Source: CAZYVU01 sp964651435 (GTDB lineage Bacteria; Desulfobacterota; Syntrophorhabdia; Syntrophorhabdales; CAYQXL01). From it: a stretch of 39,465 bases of DNA. The notes beneath the pieces were generated by a model, which was given only the letters and a program-made list of their open reading frames with translations, had not been told where the DNA came from and did not search any database. Position 1 is the stretch's first letter. Each line of letters begins with the position of its first letter. The stretch is from positions 1 through 39,465 of the forward strand of contig CAZYVU010000029.1 of the NCBI GenBank assembly GCA_964651435.1, in the 5' to 3' direction. This document shows positions 1 to 9,637 of the stretch, piece after piece. A program made the position numbers and the translations under genes.

Positions 1-68
1 CTGCCCGCAAAGCTGACGGCAGGAAGTGCGAGCATCAGTGCAAGTGCGACTAAAACGAATTTCTTCAT
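1..68 (-). CDS. Exported protein, N-terminal fragment (signal peptide only)
   Basis: Only the first 22 codons lie in the window. They begin MKKFVLVALALM and continue with a hydrophobic stretch ending in Ala-Gly, a typical Sec signal peptide (basic n-region, hydrophobic core, small residues near the expected cleavage site). The ATG is preceded by a strong AAGGAGGT ribosome binding site (73-80). An in-frame upstream ATG at about position 104 also has a Shine-Dalgarno-like sequence, but starting there would bury the signal peptide behind a polar extension, so I prefer the start at 68. The mature protein is outside the window and its function cannot be told. Confidence 0.75.
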   Translation of the reverse strand, partial: MKKFVLVALALMLALPAVSFAG

Positions 69-150
69 CCTTACCTCCTTTGTCGTAATGTTTGTAAAAC
101 TCATATCCTTTGTAGCCTCTCCCACCTCCTTAGGATTAAAATTTTTTAAT

Positions 151-179
151 TATATAGCAGTGGCTCTGATTTTTGTCAA
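151..179 (-). promoter_or_regulatory. Sigma70-type promoter for the exported-protein gene
   Basis: On the minus strand TTGACA (174-179) is followed by a 17-bp spacer and TATATA (151-156), a near-consensus pair. The predicted transcript has a leader of about 75 nt before the ATG at 68. The flanking DNA is very AT-rich, in contrast to the GC-rich genes around it. Confidence 0.7.
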
Positions 180-245
180 GAAAAAAATTAAAAAAAATTA
201 AGGATAAGGGAGGGGTGGGAAGAGGTGTTTTGTGTGTCGGGAGGG

Positions 246-254
246 TGGTATAAT
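246..254 (+). promoter_or_regulatory. Extended -10 promoter for archease-rtcB
   Basis: TATAAT (249-254) is preceded by TG one base upstream (246-247), the extended -10 signature. No good -35 is visible. The predicted start of transcription, near 261, lies less than 10 nt from the archease ATG at 270. Either the message is almost leaderless or the true archease start is further in. Confidence 0.45.
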
Positions 255-269
255 AATTAAGGTTATGGC

Positions 270-740
270 ATGGTAAGGCGGCAGATGGAGGGACTCCCGG
301 CGGCGGCTGAGGTGGTGAGTGGGGGTAGCCGGGGGGTGCGGTTCAGGGTCGTGGACCATGGGGCCGACCTGGGTCTGGTGGTGTACGGCGGAAGTGAAGG
401 AGAGGTTTACGGGAACGCTGTGGCCGGCCTTTTTTCCGTTGTCATGAGTGCGCGCCGGGTTGCCTTGAGGGAGGAGAGGCAGGTGGCCGTAGAGGGGTCG
501 AGGTATCCGCTTGTGGCCCTTCTGAACGAGATACTTTTTCTGTGGGAGACGGAGCGATTTGTCGTGGGGGGGAGCATGGTGGAGGTGGCGGGCCAATCGG
601 TGAAGGCGCTGTTGAAGGGGGAGCCCTTCCGCCAAGGTCCCCACCGTATTAAAAGGGAGGTCAAGGCGGTGACCTATCACGGCTATGAAATGAAGGAGTG
701 GCAGGGCCGGCTTCGCGCGAGGCTGATCCTCGATGTTTAG
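270..740 (+). CDS. Archease (RtcB-activating protein)
   Basis: The 156-residue product has the archease hallmarks. An N-terminal DHGADLGLVVYG segment corresponds to the family DHTAD-type motif with its metal-binding acidic residue. A C-terminal EVKAVTYHGYEM segment is followed by a terminal LILDV, with the conserved final Asp. Archease helps the RNA ligase RtcB form its GMP-histidine intermediate and turn over repeatedly, and its gene often neighbours rtcB, as here. The stop codon TAG overlaps the AGGAGG ribosome binding site of rtcB, indicating coupled translation. The first 20 or so residues (Gly/Arg-rich) precede the domain, so the real start may lie downstream of 270; there is an AAGG about 8 nt before this ATG. 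Confidence 0.88.
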   Translation: MVRRQMEGLPAAAEVVSGGSRGVRFRVVDHGADLGLVVYGGSEGEVYGNAVAGLFSVVMSARRVALREERQVAVEGSRYPLVALLNEILFLWETERFVVGGSMVEVAGQSVKALLKGEPFRQGPHRIKREVKAVTYHGYEMKEWQGRLRARLILDV

Positions 741-750
741 GAGGGGCACT

Positions 751-2202
751 ATGGGGTCGGAGGGACCGACGCTTAAGAGAATAGGAGACAACGAGTACGT
801 CATCGAGAGGCACGGCGCCATGCGTGTCGACGGACGAATTTACGTGAGCGAAGAGCTCCTTCGTGATACCGGAAGGGACGAGAGTCTGAGGCAGGTCGAA
901 AATGTGGCGTGCCTGCCGGGCATTGTCGGTGTGTCGCTTGCCATGCCCGACATTCACTGGGGTTATGGCTTTCCCATCGGGGGCGTGGCCGCCTTCGAGC
1001 TCTCCACGGGTGTCGTTTCCCCTGGGGGCGTGGGTTACGATATTAATTGAGGCGTGCGCCTCCTGCGCTCCGGGGTGAGCGCCCATGCCGTCAGGCCGAT
1101 GGTCCCTGAAATCATCGATGCCCTCTATCGCAACATCCCCAGTGGCGTCGGCTCCCATCGCCGGGATTTGAAGCTTTCCCGTACCGAACTGGAGAGAGTG
1201 CTTGAAAGGGGAGCCCCTTGGGCCGTCGCCGAAGGATTCGGAGAAAAGGACGACCTGTCATACGTCGAGGACGGAGGCATTATCGCGGATGCCGATCCCG
1301 GTGCCGTCTCGGACCGGGCCTATGAGCGCGGAAAGGACCAACTGGGGACGCTGGGAAGCGGCAACCATTTTGTAGAGGTAGGCTCCGTCGAAGAGGTGTA
1401 CGATGAGACAGCGGCACAGGCCATGGGCCTTTTCCGCGGCCGGATGACGGTCATGATCCATACGGGGTCGCGGGGTCTGGGATACCAAATCTGCGACGAC
1501 GCGATCAGGGAGATGATGAAGGCATCGGAAAAGTACGGTTTTGTCCTGCCGGACCGGCAGCTCTGTGCGGCGCCCCTCCGGTCCCCCGAGGGGCGGCGAT
1601 ACCTCTCGGCCATGGCAGGGGCGGCCAACTACGCCTTTGCCAACAGACAGATCATCACCCACTGGGTGCGGGAGACCATAGAGGGGGTGCTCAGCGAGCG
1701 ACGGGAGAGCCTCGGCCTCTCGGTAGTCTATGATGTGTGCCACAATATCGCCAAGATCGAGAGGCACACGGTGGGGGGCAAGGCGCAAGACCTCTGCGTC
1801 CATCGAAAGGGGGCCACACGGGCCTTCGGCCCCGGAAGACGGGAGGTACCGAAACCGTACGCCTCCGTGGGTCAGCCGGTTCTGGTACCCGGCGACATGG
1901 GCAGGGCCTCGTACGTGCTCTGCGGGACGGAGAAGGCGATGGCGGAGACCTTCGGGAGCACATGCCACGGCGCCGGTAGGGTCATGAGCAGGGGCAAGGC
2001 GGTTAAGGCGGCCAAAGGCAGAAGGCTACCCGACGAGCTTCGCGCCAAGGGCATTCATGTCCGCGCTGCGAGCAGGGAGACGCTGGCCGAGGAGATGCCC
2101 GAGGCCTACAAAGACGTTTCGAAGGTCGTCAGGGTGGTCCACGAAACGGGTATCTCGCGCCTCGTCGCAAAGATCGTTCCCATGGGGTCCATCAAGGGAT
2201 GA
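751..2202 (+). CDS. rtcB: RNA-splicing ligase RtcB, with in-frame UGA (probable selenocysteine 100)
   Basis: RtcB joins RNA 2',3'-cyclic phosphate or 3'-phosphate ends to 5'-OH ends using GTP and Mn2+. The frame is open from ATG 751 (AGGAGG at 739-744, 6-nt spacing) to TGA 2202 except for one TGA at 1048-1050. That codon falls in VGYDIN-x-GVRLL, where all RtcB proteins I know carry the metal-bridging cysteine. Read through as Sec, the protein is 483 aa, close to the 481 aa of Pyrococcus horikoshii RtcB. Every other ligand is kept: D97, H206 (GSGNHF), H237 (IHTGSRG), H331 (CHNIAKIE) and the guanylated H406 (STCHGAGR). These match archaeal D95, H203, H234, H329 and H404 with a steady offset of 2-3, so Sec100 equals Cys98. 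There is no frameshift, and both halves are fully conserved. A gene caller that treats UGA as stop would split it into 751-1050 and 1054-2202. Confidence 0.92.
1048..1089 (+). promoter_or_regulatory. UGA codon with putative bacterial SECIS stem-loop
   Basis: Immediately after the UGA (1048-1050) the RNA can fold into two stacked stems. The lower stem pairs 1051-1056 (GGCGUG) with 1084-1089 (CAUGCC), with one G-U pair. The upper stem pairs 1065-1070 (GCGCUC) perfectly with 1077-1082 (GAGCGC). The apical loop is CGGGGU (1071-1076). An asymmetric internal loop (8 nt against 1) separates them. The apical loop begins 20 nt after the UGA and has G within its first two bases, as in the SelB-binding bacterial SECIS model typified by E. 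coli fdhF. Folding energy was not computed. Confidence 0.72.
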
Positions 2203-2720
2203 GTAAGGGGCTCGTTGTTGTCTTTACGGGGCACGGCAAGGGGAAAACGACGGCGGCGGTGGGGTGTGCCGTCAGGGCCGCCGGCCGTGGAAAGAAGTGC
2301 CTTGTCGTCCAGTTCATGAAAACCCCGGGCTCTTCGGGGGAACAACTATTACTATCGTCCCGTGTCGGCGGGATAGAGATCGCTGCCTTTGGTGGCGCCT
2401 TTTACATGCCCGGGGATGATCCGGCCCCGCACGAGGCGATGGCTCTTGAGGCCTGGCGCTTCATGGAGACCCGCCTGCGGGAGGGCCGTTATGATCTTCT
2501 CGTCCTTGATGAGCTTGCCGTCGTCCTGGCTCTTCGGTTGCTGCCCTTGGAGAAGGTGCTCCGTTTTCTTAATGAACGGGACGCTTCGCTTCACGTCATC
2601 ATCACGGGCAGAGATGCCCCCGAGGGGCTTGTGGAGCGCGCCGAGGTGGTAACGGAAATGAGGGCCGTAAAGCACGTCTATGCCCACGGAGTGGCGGCCG
2701 TCGAGGGGCTGGACTTCTGA
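2199..2720 (+). CDS. cobO: Corrinoid adenosyltransferase (cob(I)yrinic acid a,c-diamide adenosyltransferase, CobO/BtuR type)
   Basis: The 173-residue protein adenosylates the cobalt of corrinoids using ATP, giving adenosylcobalamin. The N-terminal P-loop is GHGKGKTTAAVG, characteristic of the CobA/CobO/BtuR family. It is followed by LVVQFMKTPGSSGE, the acidic LLVLDELAV (Walker B-like) and the C-terminal VTEMRAVKH region of the family. The length is within the family range (about 170-200 aa). Its ATG overlaps the rtcB stop (ATGA), so it is translated with rtcB. Why RNA repair and B12 activation share a transcript is not evident; it may only be operon packing. Confidence 0.9.
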   Translation: MSKGLVVVFTGHGKGKTTAAVGCAVRAAGRGKKCLVVQFMKTPGSSGEQLLLSSRVGGIEIAAFGGAFYMPGDDPAPHEAMALEAWRFMETRLREGRYDLLVLDELAVVLALRLLPLEKVLRFLNERDASLHVIITGRDAPEGLVERAEVVTEMRAVKHVYAHGVAAVEGLDF

Positions 2721-2817
2721 GCCGGGCCGGGCCGGCGACGCTTTACAAGACGAGAAAAAAAGGGTAAAAGAGAACAATCCGCTTTTCGTCCGGAATCGAA
2801 GTGATTGAGGAGGTTCG

Positions 2818-3540
2818 ATGGATCCAAGAGAAAGGCTTATCCTGGCCCTTGACGTGGAACACTTTGAGGAAGCGCAGCGGCTCGTGACTGAGTTCAAAGA
2901 CCATGTGGGCATGTTCAAGGTCGGAAAGCAGCTTTTTACCCATTGCGGACCCAAGATTGTCGATTTTATCAAGCTGAAGAATTCGAAAGTCTTTCTGGAC
3001 CTCAAGTACCACGACATACCCAACACGGTCTCGAAGGCGGCTGTGGAGGCTGCCAGGCTTGGGGTGGACATGTTCAACGTCCACGCTGCCGGCGGGTTCG
3101 ACATGATGCGGGAGACCAAAGAGGCCCTCAACAGCGCGTCGAAGGGCCTGGGGACCGCGCGCCCCAAGGTCATCGGTGTCACCGTCCTTACGAGTCTCGA
3201 CGACGGAAGCCTCAAGCGGATGGGCATTAACCTCTCCGTCCTCGACCTGACGCGCAACCTTGCGCAGCTTACCAAGGAGGCGGGGCTCGACGGTGTCGTG
3301 GCCGGAGGCTCGGAGATCGCAATGATCCGGGACCTTTGCGGGCCCGATTTTCTCATTGTGACGCCGGGGGTGAGAATCGAGGACCGCAAGGATGACCAGA
3401 GGCGGACCATCGGTCCGGCCGAGGCCATAGCGCGCGGCGCCTCCTATGTCGTTCTCGGCAGGGCCGTCAGGGACGCGGCCGATCCCCGCGGCCTCCTGGA
3501 CCGTATCTGCAGGGATGTGGGCAGTGCCCTATCTCACTGA
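2818..3540 (+). CDS. pyrF: Orotidine 5'-phosphate decarboxylase
   Basis: PyrF converts OMP to UMP in the last step of de novo pyrimidine synthesis. The 240-aa TIM-barrel begins LILALDV (first strand, catalytic-side Asp). It carries the signature FLDLKYHDIPNTV with the catalytic Asp-Lys-Asp network, and ends with VTPGVRI and GASYVVLGRAV, the phosphate-binding segments. GAGGAGG sits 5-7 nt before the ATG. A 97-bp spacer after cobO holds no clear promoter or terminator. The 3' end overlaps the start region of the methyltransferase that follows. Confidence 0.95.
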   Translation: MDPRERLILALDVEHFEEAQRLVTEFKDHVGMFKVGKQLFTHCGPKIVDFIKLKNSKVFLDLKYHDIPNTVSKAAVEAARLGVDMFNVHAAGGFDMMRETKEALNSASKGLGTARPKVIGVTVLTSLDDGSLKRMGINLSVLDLTRNLAQLTKEAGLDGVVAGGSEIAMIRDLCGPDFLIVTPGVRIEDRKDDQRRTIGPAEAIARGASYVVLGRAVRDAADPRGLLDRICRDVGSALSH

Positions 3541-4279
3541 CAGAAACAGCATCCTCTCGGCCCTTCGGGCCGATCCCCGGGCGTGCAGAAGGCTTTGGAT
3601 CGCCGAAGGTTCGGAGCGCGCCGGGGCGACGATGATGGAAGAGGCGCGGGACTGCGGCGTGGATGTGCGGGTCATACCCAGAGACGCCTTCACCCGCCGG
3701 TTTCCCGAGGCCCGCTTTGTCTGCCTGGAACGGGAGGCCTTTTCCCTGACGGGCGAGGATGTTCTCTTCCGGGCCCTCTCGGAAAGACGCGACGTGGTCA
3801 TCTGCCTCTTCGACACCATTTATGACCCCCAGAACCTGGGCAACATCGTCCGTACGGCCGCCTGCCTGTCGGCCGATTTCCTTGTCCTGCCAAAGGACAA
3901 CTGTTGCGGGATCACGGATAGGGTCGTGCAGGTTGCCCGCGGCGGCCTCGACCACGTGGCCGTCGTGAGGGTCGTCAACGTCGCGCGGTTTCTTACGGAC
4001 GTGAAGAGCCGCGGCGTCTTCTGCTACGGCCTGCACGAAGGCGGTACGATACCCTTGTGGGGAGCCGATTTGACGGGGTCCGTCTGTCTCGTCTTCGGCA
4101 GCGAGAAGGGCCTGAGACGGCTCACGAAAGAGCGGTGCGACATGCTCCTCACTATCCCTGCAAAGGAGGATTTTTCCTCCCTCAACGTGACCAACGCATT
4201 CTCCCTTGCCCTGTACGAGGTCCGACGGCAGCAGGCGTTCCTGCGGAAAAGGGCGGCGAAGGAGGGGGTGGCCGAATGA
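3515..4279 (+). CDS. TrmH/SpoU-family RNA 2'-O-methyltransferase (RlmB-like)
   Basis: The protein (254 aa from this ATG) has the three SPOUT motifs of SAM-dependent 2'-O-ribose methyltransferases: NLGNIVRTAACL (motif 1), LVFGSEKGLRRL (motif 2) and FSSLNVTNAFSLALYE (motif 3). A short N-terminal substrate-binding region of about 90 residues precedes the catalytic domain, as in RlmB and TrmH-like enzymes. The exact target (23S rRNA G2251 or another site) cannot be told. The start is uncertain: the frame is open back to 3446, but that lies inside pyrF. ATG 3515, or GTG 3524 with AGGG 9 nt upstream, is more sensible and still overlaps the pyrF end, suggesting coupling. Confidence 0.85.
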   Translation: MWAVPYLTDRNSILSALRADPRACRRLWIAEGSERAGATMMEEARDCGVDVRVIPRDAFTRRFPEARFVCLEREAFSLTGEDVLFRALSERRDVVICLFDTIYDPQNLGNIVRTAACLSADFLVLPKDNCCGITDRVVQVARGGLDHVAVVRVVNVARFLTDVKSRGVFCYGLHEGGTIPLWGADLTGSVCLVFGSEKGLRRLTKERCDMLLTIPAKEDFSSLNVTNAFSLALYEVRRQQAFLRKRAAKEGVAE

Positions 4280-4288
4280 TGAACCTCC

Positions 4289-4304
4289 CCACAGCGTGCT
4301 GTGG
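4289..4304. terminator. Small hairpin between convergent genes, possible terminator
   Basis: CCACAGC (4289-4295) and GCTGTGG (4298-4304) form a perfect inverted repeat between the convergent methyltransferase gene and argJ. The T-tract that follows (AATTATT) is poor, so intrinsic termination would be weak. The remaining bases to 4372 hold nothing recognisable. Confidence 0.35.
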
Positions 4305-4372
4305 CGAATTATTCAGATTGAGTGGTGCGGCTGCGGATTGACGGGCGTAGCTGCAGGCTGGAGCCGGGCGCT

Positions 4373-5521
4373 TCAGGTCCTGTAGGAGGCGTTGATCTTC
4401 ACGTAGTCGTAGGTCAGGTCGGTGGTGTACATGTCGTATGACGCCTTTCCATCGTGGAGGTCCACGGTAAGGTCAAGCTCCTTCTTGTTCATGAGCCTCT
4501 TGAGCGCCGCCTCGTCGAAGGGTACCTCCATGCCGTCCCTTGCCAGCACCTGGCCCTGTATGGCAATCTCTATCCTGGCGGGATTGACGGGCACGCCGGC
4601 GTCGCCGGCAGCGGCAATGACGCGTCCCCAGTTGGGATCGCAGCCGAAGAAGGCCGTTTTCGTTAGGGGGGAGGTGGCGATGCGCCGTGCGATCTTCTCG
4701 GCCCAAGATTTCTGAGGCGCCCCCTTCACAACAATATGTACGACCCGTGTGGCGCCCTCACCGTCCTTGACGATCATGAGGGACAGGGCCATCATGGTGT
4801 TGTAGAGGGACTCCGTAAAGGCCTTCAGGGCCTTGGGATCATCGTCGCCTGTGCCGGCAAAGAGCATGACCGTGTCGTTGGTGCTGCACTCCCCGTCGAC
4901 GGATATTCTCTCGAACGTTTCCCTGCCGGCACGGGTAAAGAACCGGCGAATGGCCGTGGGGTTTACGGGATAGTCGGTGACGATGAAGGCGAGCATCGTG
5001 GCAAAGAGAGGGTTGATCATGCCCGATCCCTTGGCAAAGCCCGCAACGTGGTATTCTTTCTTGCCCCGAAAGGTGTTTTCCACCACCTTGGGATAGGTGT
5101 CGGTGGTCATTATGGCACGGGCGAAGTCTTCCATGTTGCCGGGCCTGAGGTTCCGCACGGCTTCCGGAAGGGCCCTGGCGATGTGCTCTGACGGCAGCCT
5201 TCTTCCGATGACGCCCGTCGACGCGAAGAGGATGGCGTTGGGGTCGACATCGAGGAGCCCCGAAAGGCGGCCCGCCAGCATGGAGAGGTCTTCGACCCCC
5301 TCCTTACCCGTACAGGCGTTGGCACAGCCGCTGTTGACCAGGAGGGCGCGTATGGGCCCCTTGTCGAGGCGCTTGTCGTAGATGATATGAGCCGCCTTCA
5401 CCCTGTTTCGCGTGTAGAGGGCGAGGGCGTGGACCTCCTCCTCGAAAAAGAGCAGGCCAAGGTCGAGACCCTGGGGTTTAATACCCGCTGCCGTCCCCGA
5501 AAACCGTATTCCCCGTATCAT
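4373..5521 (-). CDS. argJ: Bifunctional glutamate N-acetyltransferase / amino-acid acetyltransferase
   Basis: ArgJ transfers acetyl from N-acetylornithine to glutamate (and in bifunctional forms from acetyl-CoA), recycling acetyl groups in arginine synthesis. The 382-aa precursor carries the autocleavage region KGSGMINPLFATMLAF. T175 is the expected N-terminal nucleophile of the beta chain; the usual APNM is replaced by NPLF, but Ala-Thr-Met-Leu is kept. Other family segments present are NSGCANACTG (oxyanion hole region), STGVIG and FFGCDPNWGRV. The C-terminus ends NASYRT, the normal family ending. AGGAGG lies 6 nt before the ATG. It follows secA on the same strand by 45 bp. Confidence 0.95.
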   Translation of the reverse strand: MIRGIRFSGTAAGIKPQGLDLGLLFFEEEVHALALYTRNRVKAAHIIYDKRLDKGPIRALLVNSGCANACTGKEGVEDLSMLAGRLSGLLDVDPNAILFASTGVIGRRLPSEHIARALPEAVRNLRPGNMEDFARAIMTTDTYPKVVENTFRGKKEYHVAGFAKGSGMINPLFATMLAFIVTDYPVNPTAIRRFFTRAGRETFERISVDGECSTNDTVMLFAGTGDDDPKALKAFTESLYNTMMALSLMIVKDGEGATRVVHIVVKGAPQKSWAEKIARRIATSPLTKTAFFGCDPNWGRVIAAAGDAGVPVNPARIEIAIQGQVLARDGMEVPFDEAALKRLMNKKELDLTVDLHDGKASYDMYTTDLTYDYVKINASYRT

Positions 5522-5566
5522 CCGTGCCTCCTCTGCAGATGGTCTGCGCCGCCGGCGCCGGAACCG

Positions 5567-8176
<2,610 letters not shown>

Positions 8177-8221
8177 ATGTCCTCGGGTATTGCTTCAGGA
8201 TGTCCTGGTGTGATGCTTTCG

Positions 8222-8254
8222 GCCGGCGGAAGCAGAGAAGGAATGACCGCCGGC
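8222..8254 (-). promoter_or_regulatory. GC-rich hairpin in the secA leader
   Basis: GCCGGCGG (8222-8229) and CCGCCGGC (8247-8254) form a perfect 8-bp stem around a 17-nt loop, about 45 nt before the secA start codon. No U-run follows on the minus strand, so this is not a standard terminator. Whether it affects secA translation is unknown. Confidence 0.35.
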
Positions 8255-8302
8255 ACCGAGGGATTTACGGCAATGACGCAGCCCGCTGGCCATTCACAGA
8301 TT

Positions 8303-8773
8303 TCAATCCCTCAGCGTTGCAAGAATTCTTTCAGGGTGGAGAATCATCCCGAGGGCTTCCATAATATCTCTCACGACGATGTCGGCCTCCTTGACGAGGC
8401 AGGTTGCCATACCTTCATCGCCCATGACCGCTATGCCCAGCGCCGCCTCCCGGAGCATCATGGCATCGTTGGCGCCGTTTCCGATGGCCACCACCTTTTC
8501 CGGGCCCAACTCCCTGACGACCTTCCCCTTGTCGGTGCCGCTGCCCTCTTTACCCACCTTGATGATACTGAAACTGATATTCTTCTCCTCGCTGTCGATG
8601 TTCCCGTAACTGTCTGCAGTGACAACGAAGACCTTGATATATCGAGAGATGCGCGCCAGCATCTCCTTGGCGTTCTCCTTTATTTTACCATCGAAGGCTG
8701 AGGTCCCGTTATAGTCGATGACGAGATACTCGATGTCCAGGTCGCCCCATCCGGGAATGGAAATGCTAATCAT
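8303..8773 (-). CDS. Soluble P-type-ATPase-like HAD protein (COG4087 type)
   Basis: The 156-aa protein is a stand-alone HAD-fold domain related to the phosphorylation/nucleotide domain of P-type ATPases, with no membrane segments. Motif I reads VIDYNGTSAFDG: nucleophilic Asp, but Asn where phosphatases have the second, general-acid Asp. Motif II is represented by VVTADS, the conserved Lys by the KGKVVREL region, and motif III/IV by GNGANDAMML. The ATG at 8773 is chosen because AAGGAGGTAAGC precedes it; a longer frame to 8809 lacks a ribosome binding site. Loss of the second Asp suggests a stable phospho-enzyme or slow hydrolysis. The substrate is unknown. Confidence 0.75.
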   Translation of the reverse strand: MISISIPGWGDLDIEYLVIDYNGTSAFDGKIKENAKEMLARISRYIKVFVVTADSYGNIDSEEKNISFSIIKVGKEGSGTDKGKVVRELGPEKVVAIGNGANDAMMLREAALGIAVMGDEGMATCLVKEADIVVRDIMEALGMILHPERILATLRD

Positions 8774-8825
8774 GCTTACCTCCTCCTTATTTTCATCGTA
8801 TTGTATCACAAATAGGCGAATTTAG

Positions 8826-8842
8826 AACTAAAAATTTTAGTT
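8826..8842. promoter_or_regulatory. Perfect palindrome in a divergent intergenic region
   Basis: AACTAAAAATTTTAGTT is an exact inverted repeat of 8 bp around one central A. It lies in the 240-bp region between the minus-strand HAD gene (8773) and the plus-strand phosphatase gene (9014). It is about 20 bp upstream of a TACAAT -10-like element (minus strand, near 8800) and could be an operator. The rest of the interval shows no small gene and only weak promoter-like sequence. Confidence 0.35.
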
Positions 8843-9013
8843 TTCACGATTTCTCCGGGCTCTTTCCGGGAGGCGGCGACTTGCTCTCCCCCGTAACAAT
8901 ATGTGACAATAGATGCACATCGCCGCCGGGCAAGCGCTTTTGCGGTGACGGTGCCGCTCGGCGGCCCCATTCCCATGAGGTCGCGTCTGCGCAAGGAAAA
9001 AGCGAGGCTGACA

Positions 9014-9637
9014 ATGAAGACCGGAAAGATTGATTGTGTCATTTACGATTGCGACGGGGTTATGTTTGACTCTCTGGAGGCCAACGGGCGGCTCTACAAC
9101 CACATCGCCTCCTCGGTGGGGCGCCCGCCCCTTTCCCGGGAGGAGCTCGCCTACTGCCATACCCACACCGTTTATGAGGCCATACACCACCTCTTCATGA
9201 CGGACGAGCTTCTCAAGAAGAGGGCACTCGATTTCCTAAAAACGGTGGAGCTAAAGGATTTTGTCGCGTACCTCACCATGGAGCCCAACCTTCTGGAGAC
9301 CCTGGACATCCTGAAAGCCCGGGGGATCCTCCGGGCCATAAGCACCAACCGGACCACGTCCATGAAGCATATTATGGAGCGCTTCGGCCTCTTGCCCTAC
9401 TTCGAGATGGTCGTGACGGCCCTGGACGTGAAAAATCCCAAACCGCATCCTGAATCGGTGGAGAAGATCATAGCCACGCTGCAGCTCAACAAGGAGCGCG
9501 TCCTATACATCGGTGATTCGGAGGTGGACCGCGAGACGGCCCGCTCCTCAGGCGTCCCCTTCATCGCGTACAAGAATGAGGCCATCGGGGACTTGGGCGC
9601 GATCAGTGACCACCTTTCTCTGCTTGATTTTCTCTGA
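9014..9637 (+). CDS. HAD-superfamily phosphatase, phosphoglycolate phosphatase-like
   Basis: The 207-aa protein is a subfamily IA HAD hydrolase. Motif I is YDCDGVMFDS (DxD catalytic pair), followed by a helical cap. Motif II is ISTNRT, motif III Lys is in VKNPKPHPES and motif IV is YIGDSEVDRETARSSG. It probably removes phosphate from a small metabolite such as phosphoglycolate, but substrate cannot be read from the sequence. I chose ATG 9014 (GAGG 5-7 nt upstream) over longer frames starting at 8903, whose extra residues are not HAD-like. The 3' end overlaps the convergent pssA by 35 bp. Confidence 0.82.
   Translation: MKTGKIDCVIYDCDGVMFDSLEANGRLYNHIASSVGRPPLSREELAYCHTHTVYEAIHHLFMTDELLKKRALDFLKTVELKDFVAYLTMEPNLLETLDILKARGILRAISTNRTTSMKHIMERFGLLPYFEMVVTALDVKNPKPHPESVEKIIATLQLNKERVLYIGDSEVDRETARSSGVPFIAYKNEAIGDLGAISDHLSLLDFL

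Noticed and set aside
1048..1050. UGA read as Trp or Gly through an alternative genetic code
   Set aside because: Many other genes here end in UGA at sensible places (cobO, pyrF, arnC, copA), often within ATGA overlaps, so UGA is a normal stop codon.
733..2202. rtcB as a pseudogene or two separate genes split by a nonsense codon
   Set aside because: The stop is UGA, falls exactly on the catalytic Cys column, keeps frame, is followed by a SECIS-like fold, and all other catalytic residues on both sides are intact. A random nonsense mutation would not be expected at that one codon.
8903..9013. N-terminal extension of the HAD phosphatase from 8903
   Set aside because: The extra 37 residues are Arg-rich and not HAD-like, and a ribosome binding site precedes ATG 9014.
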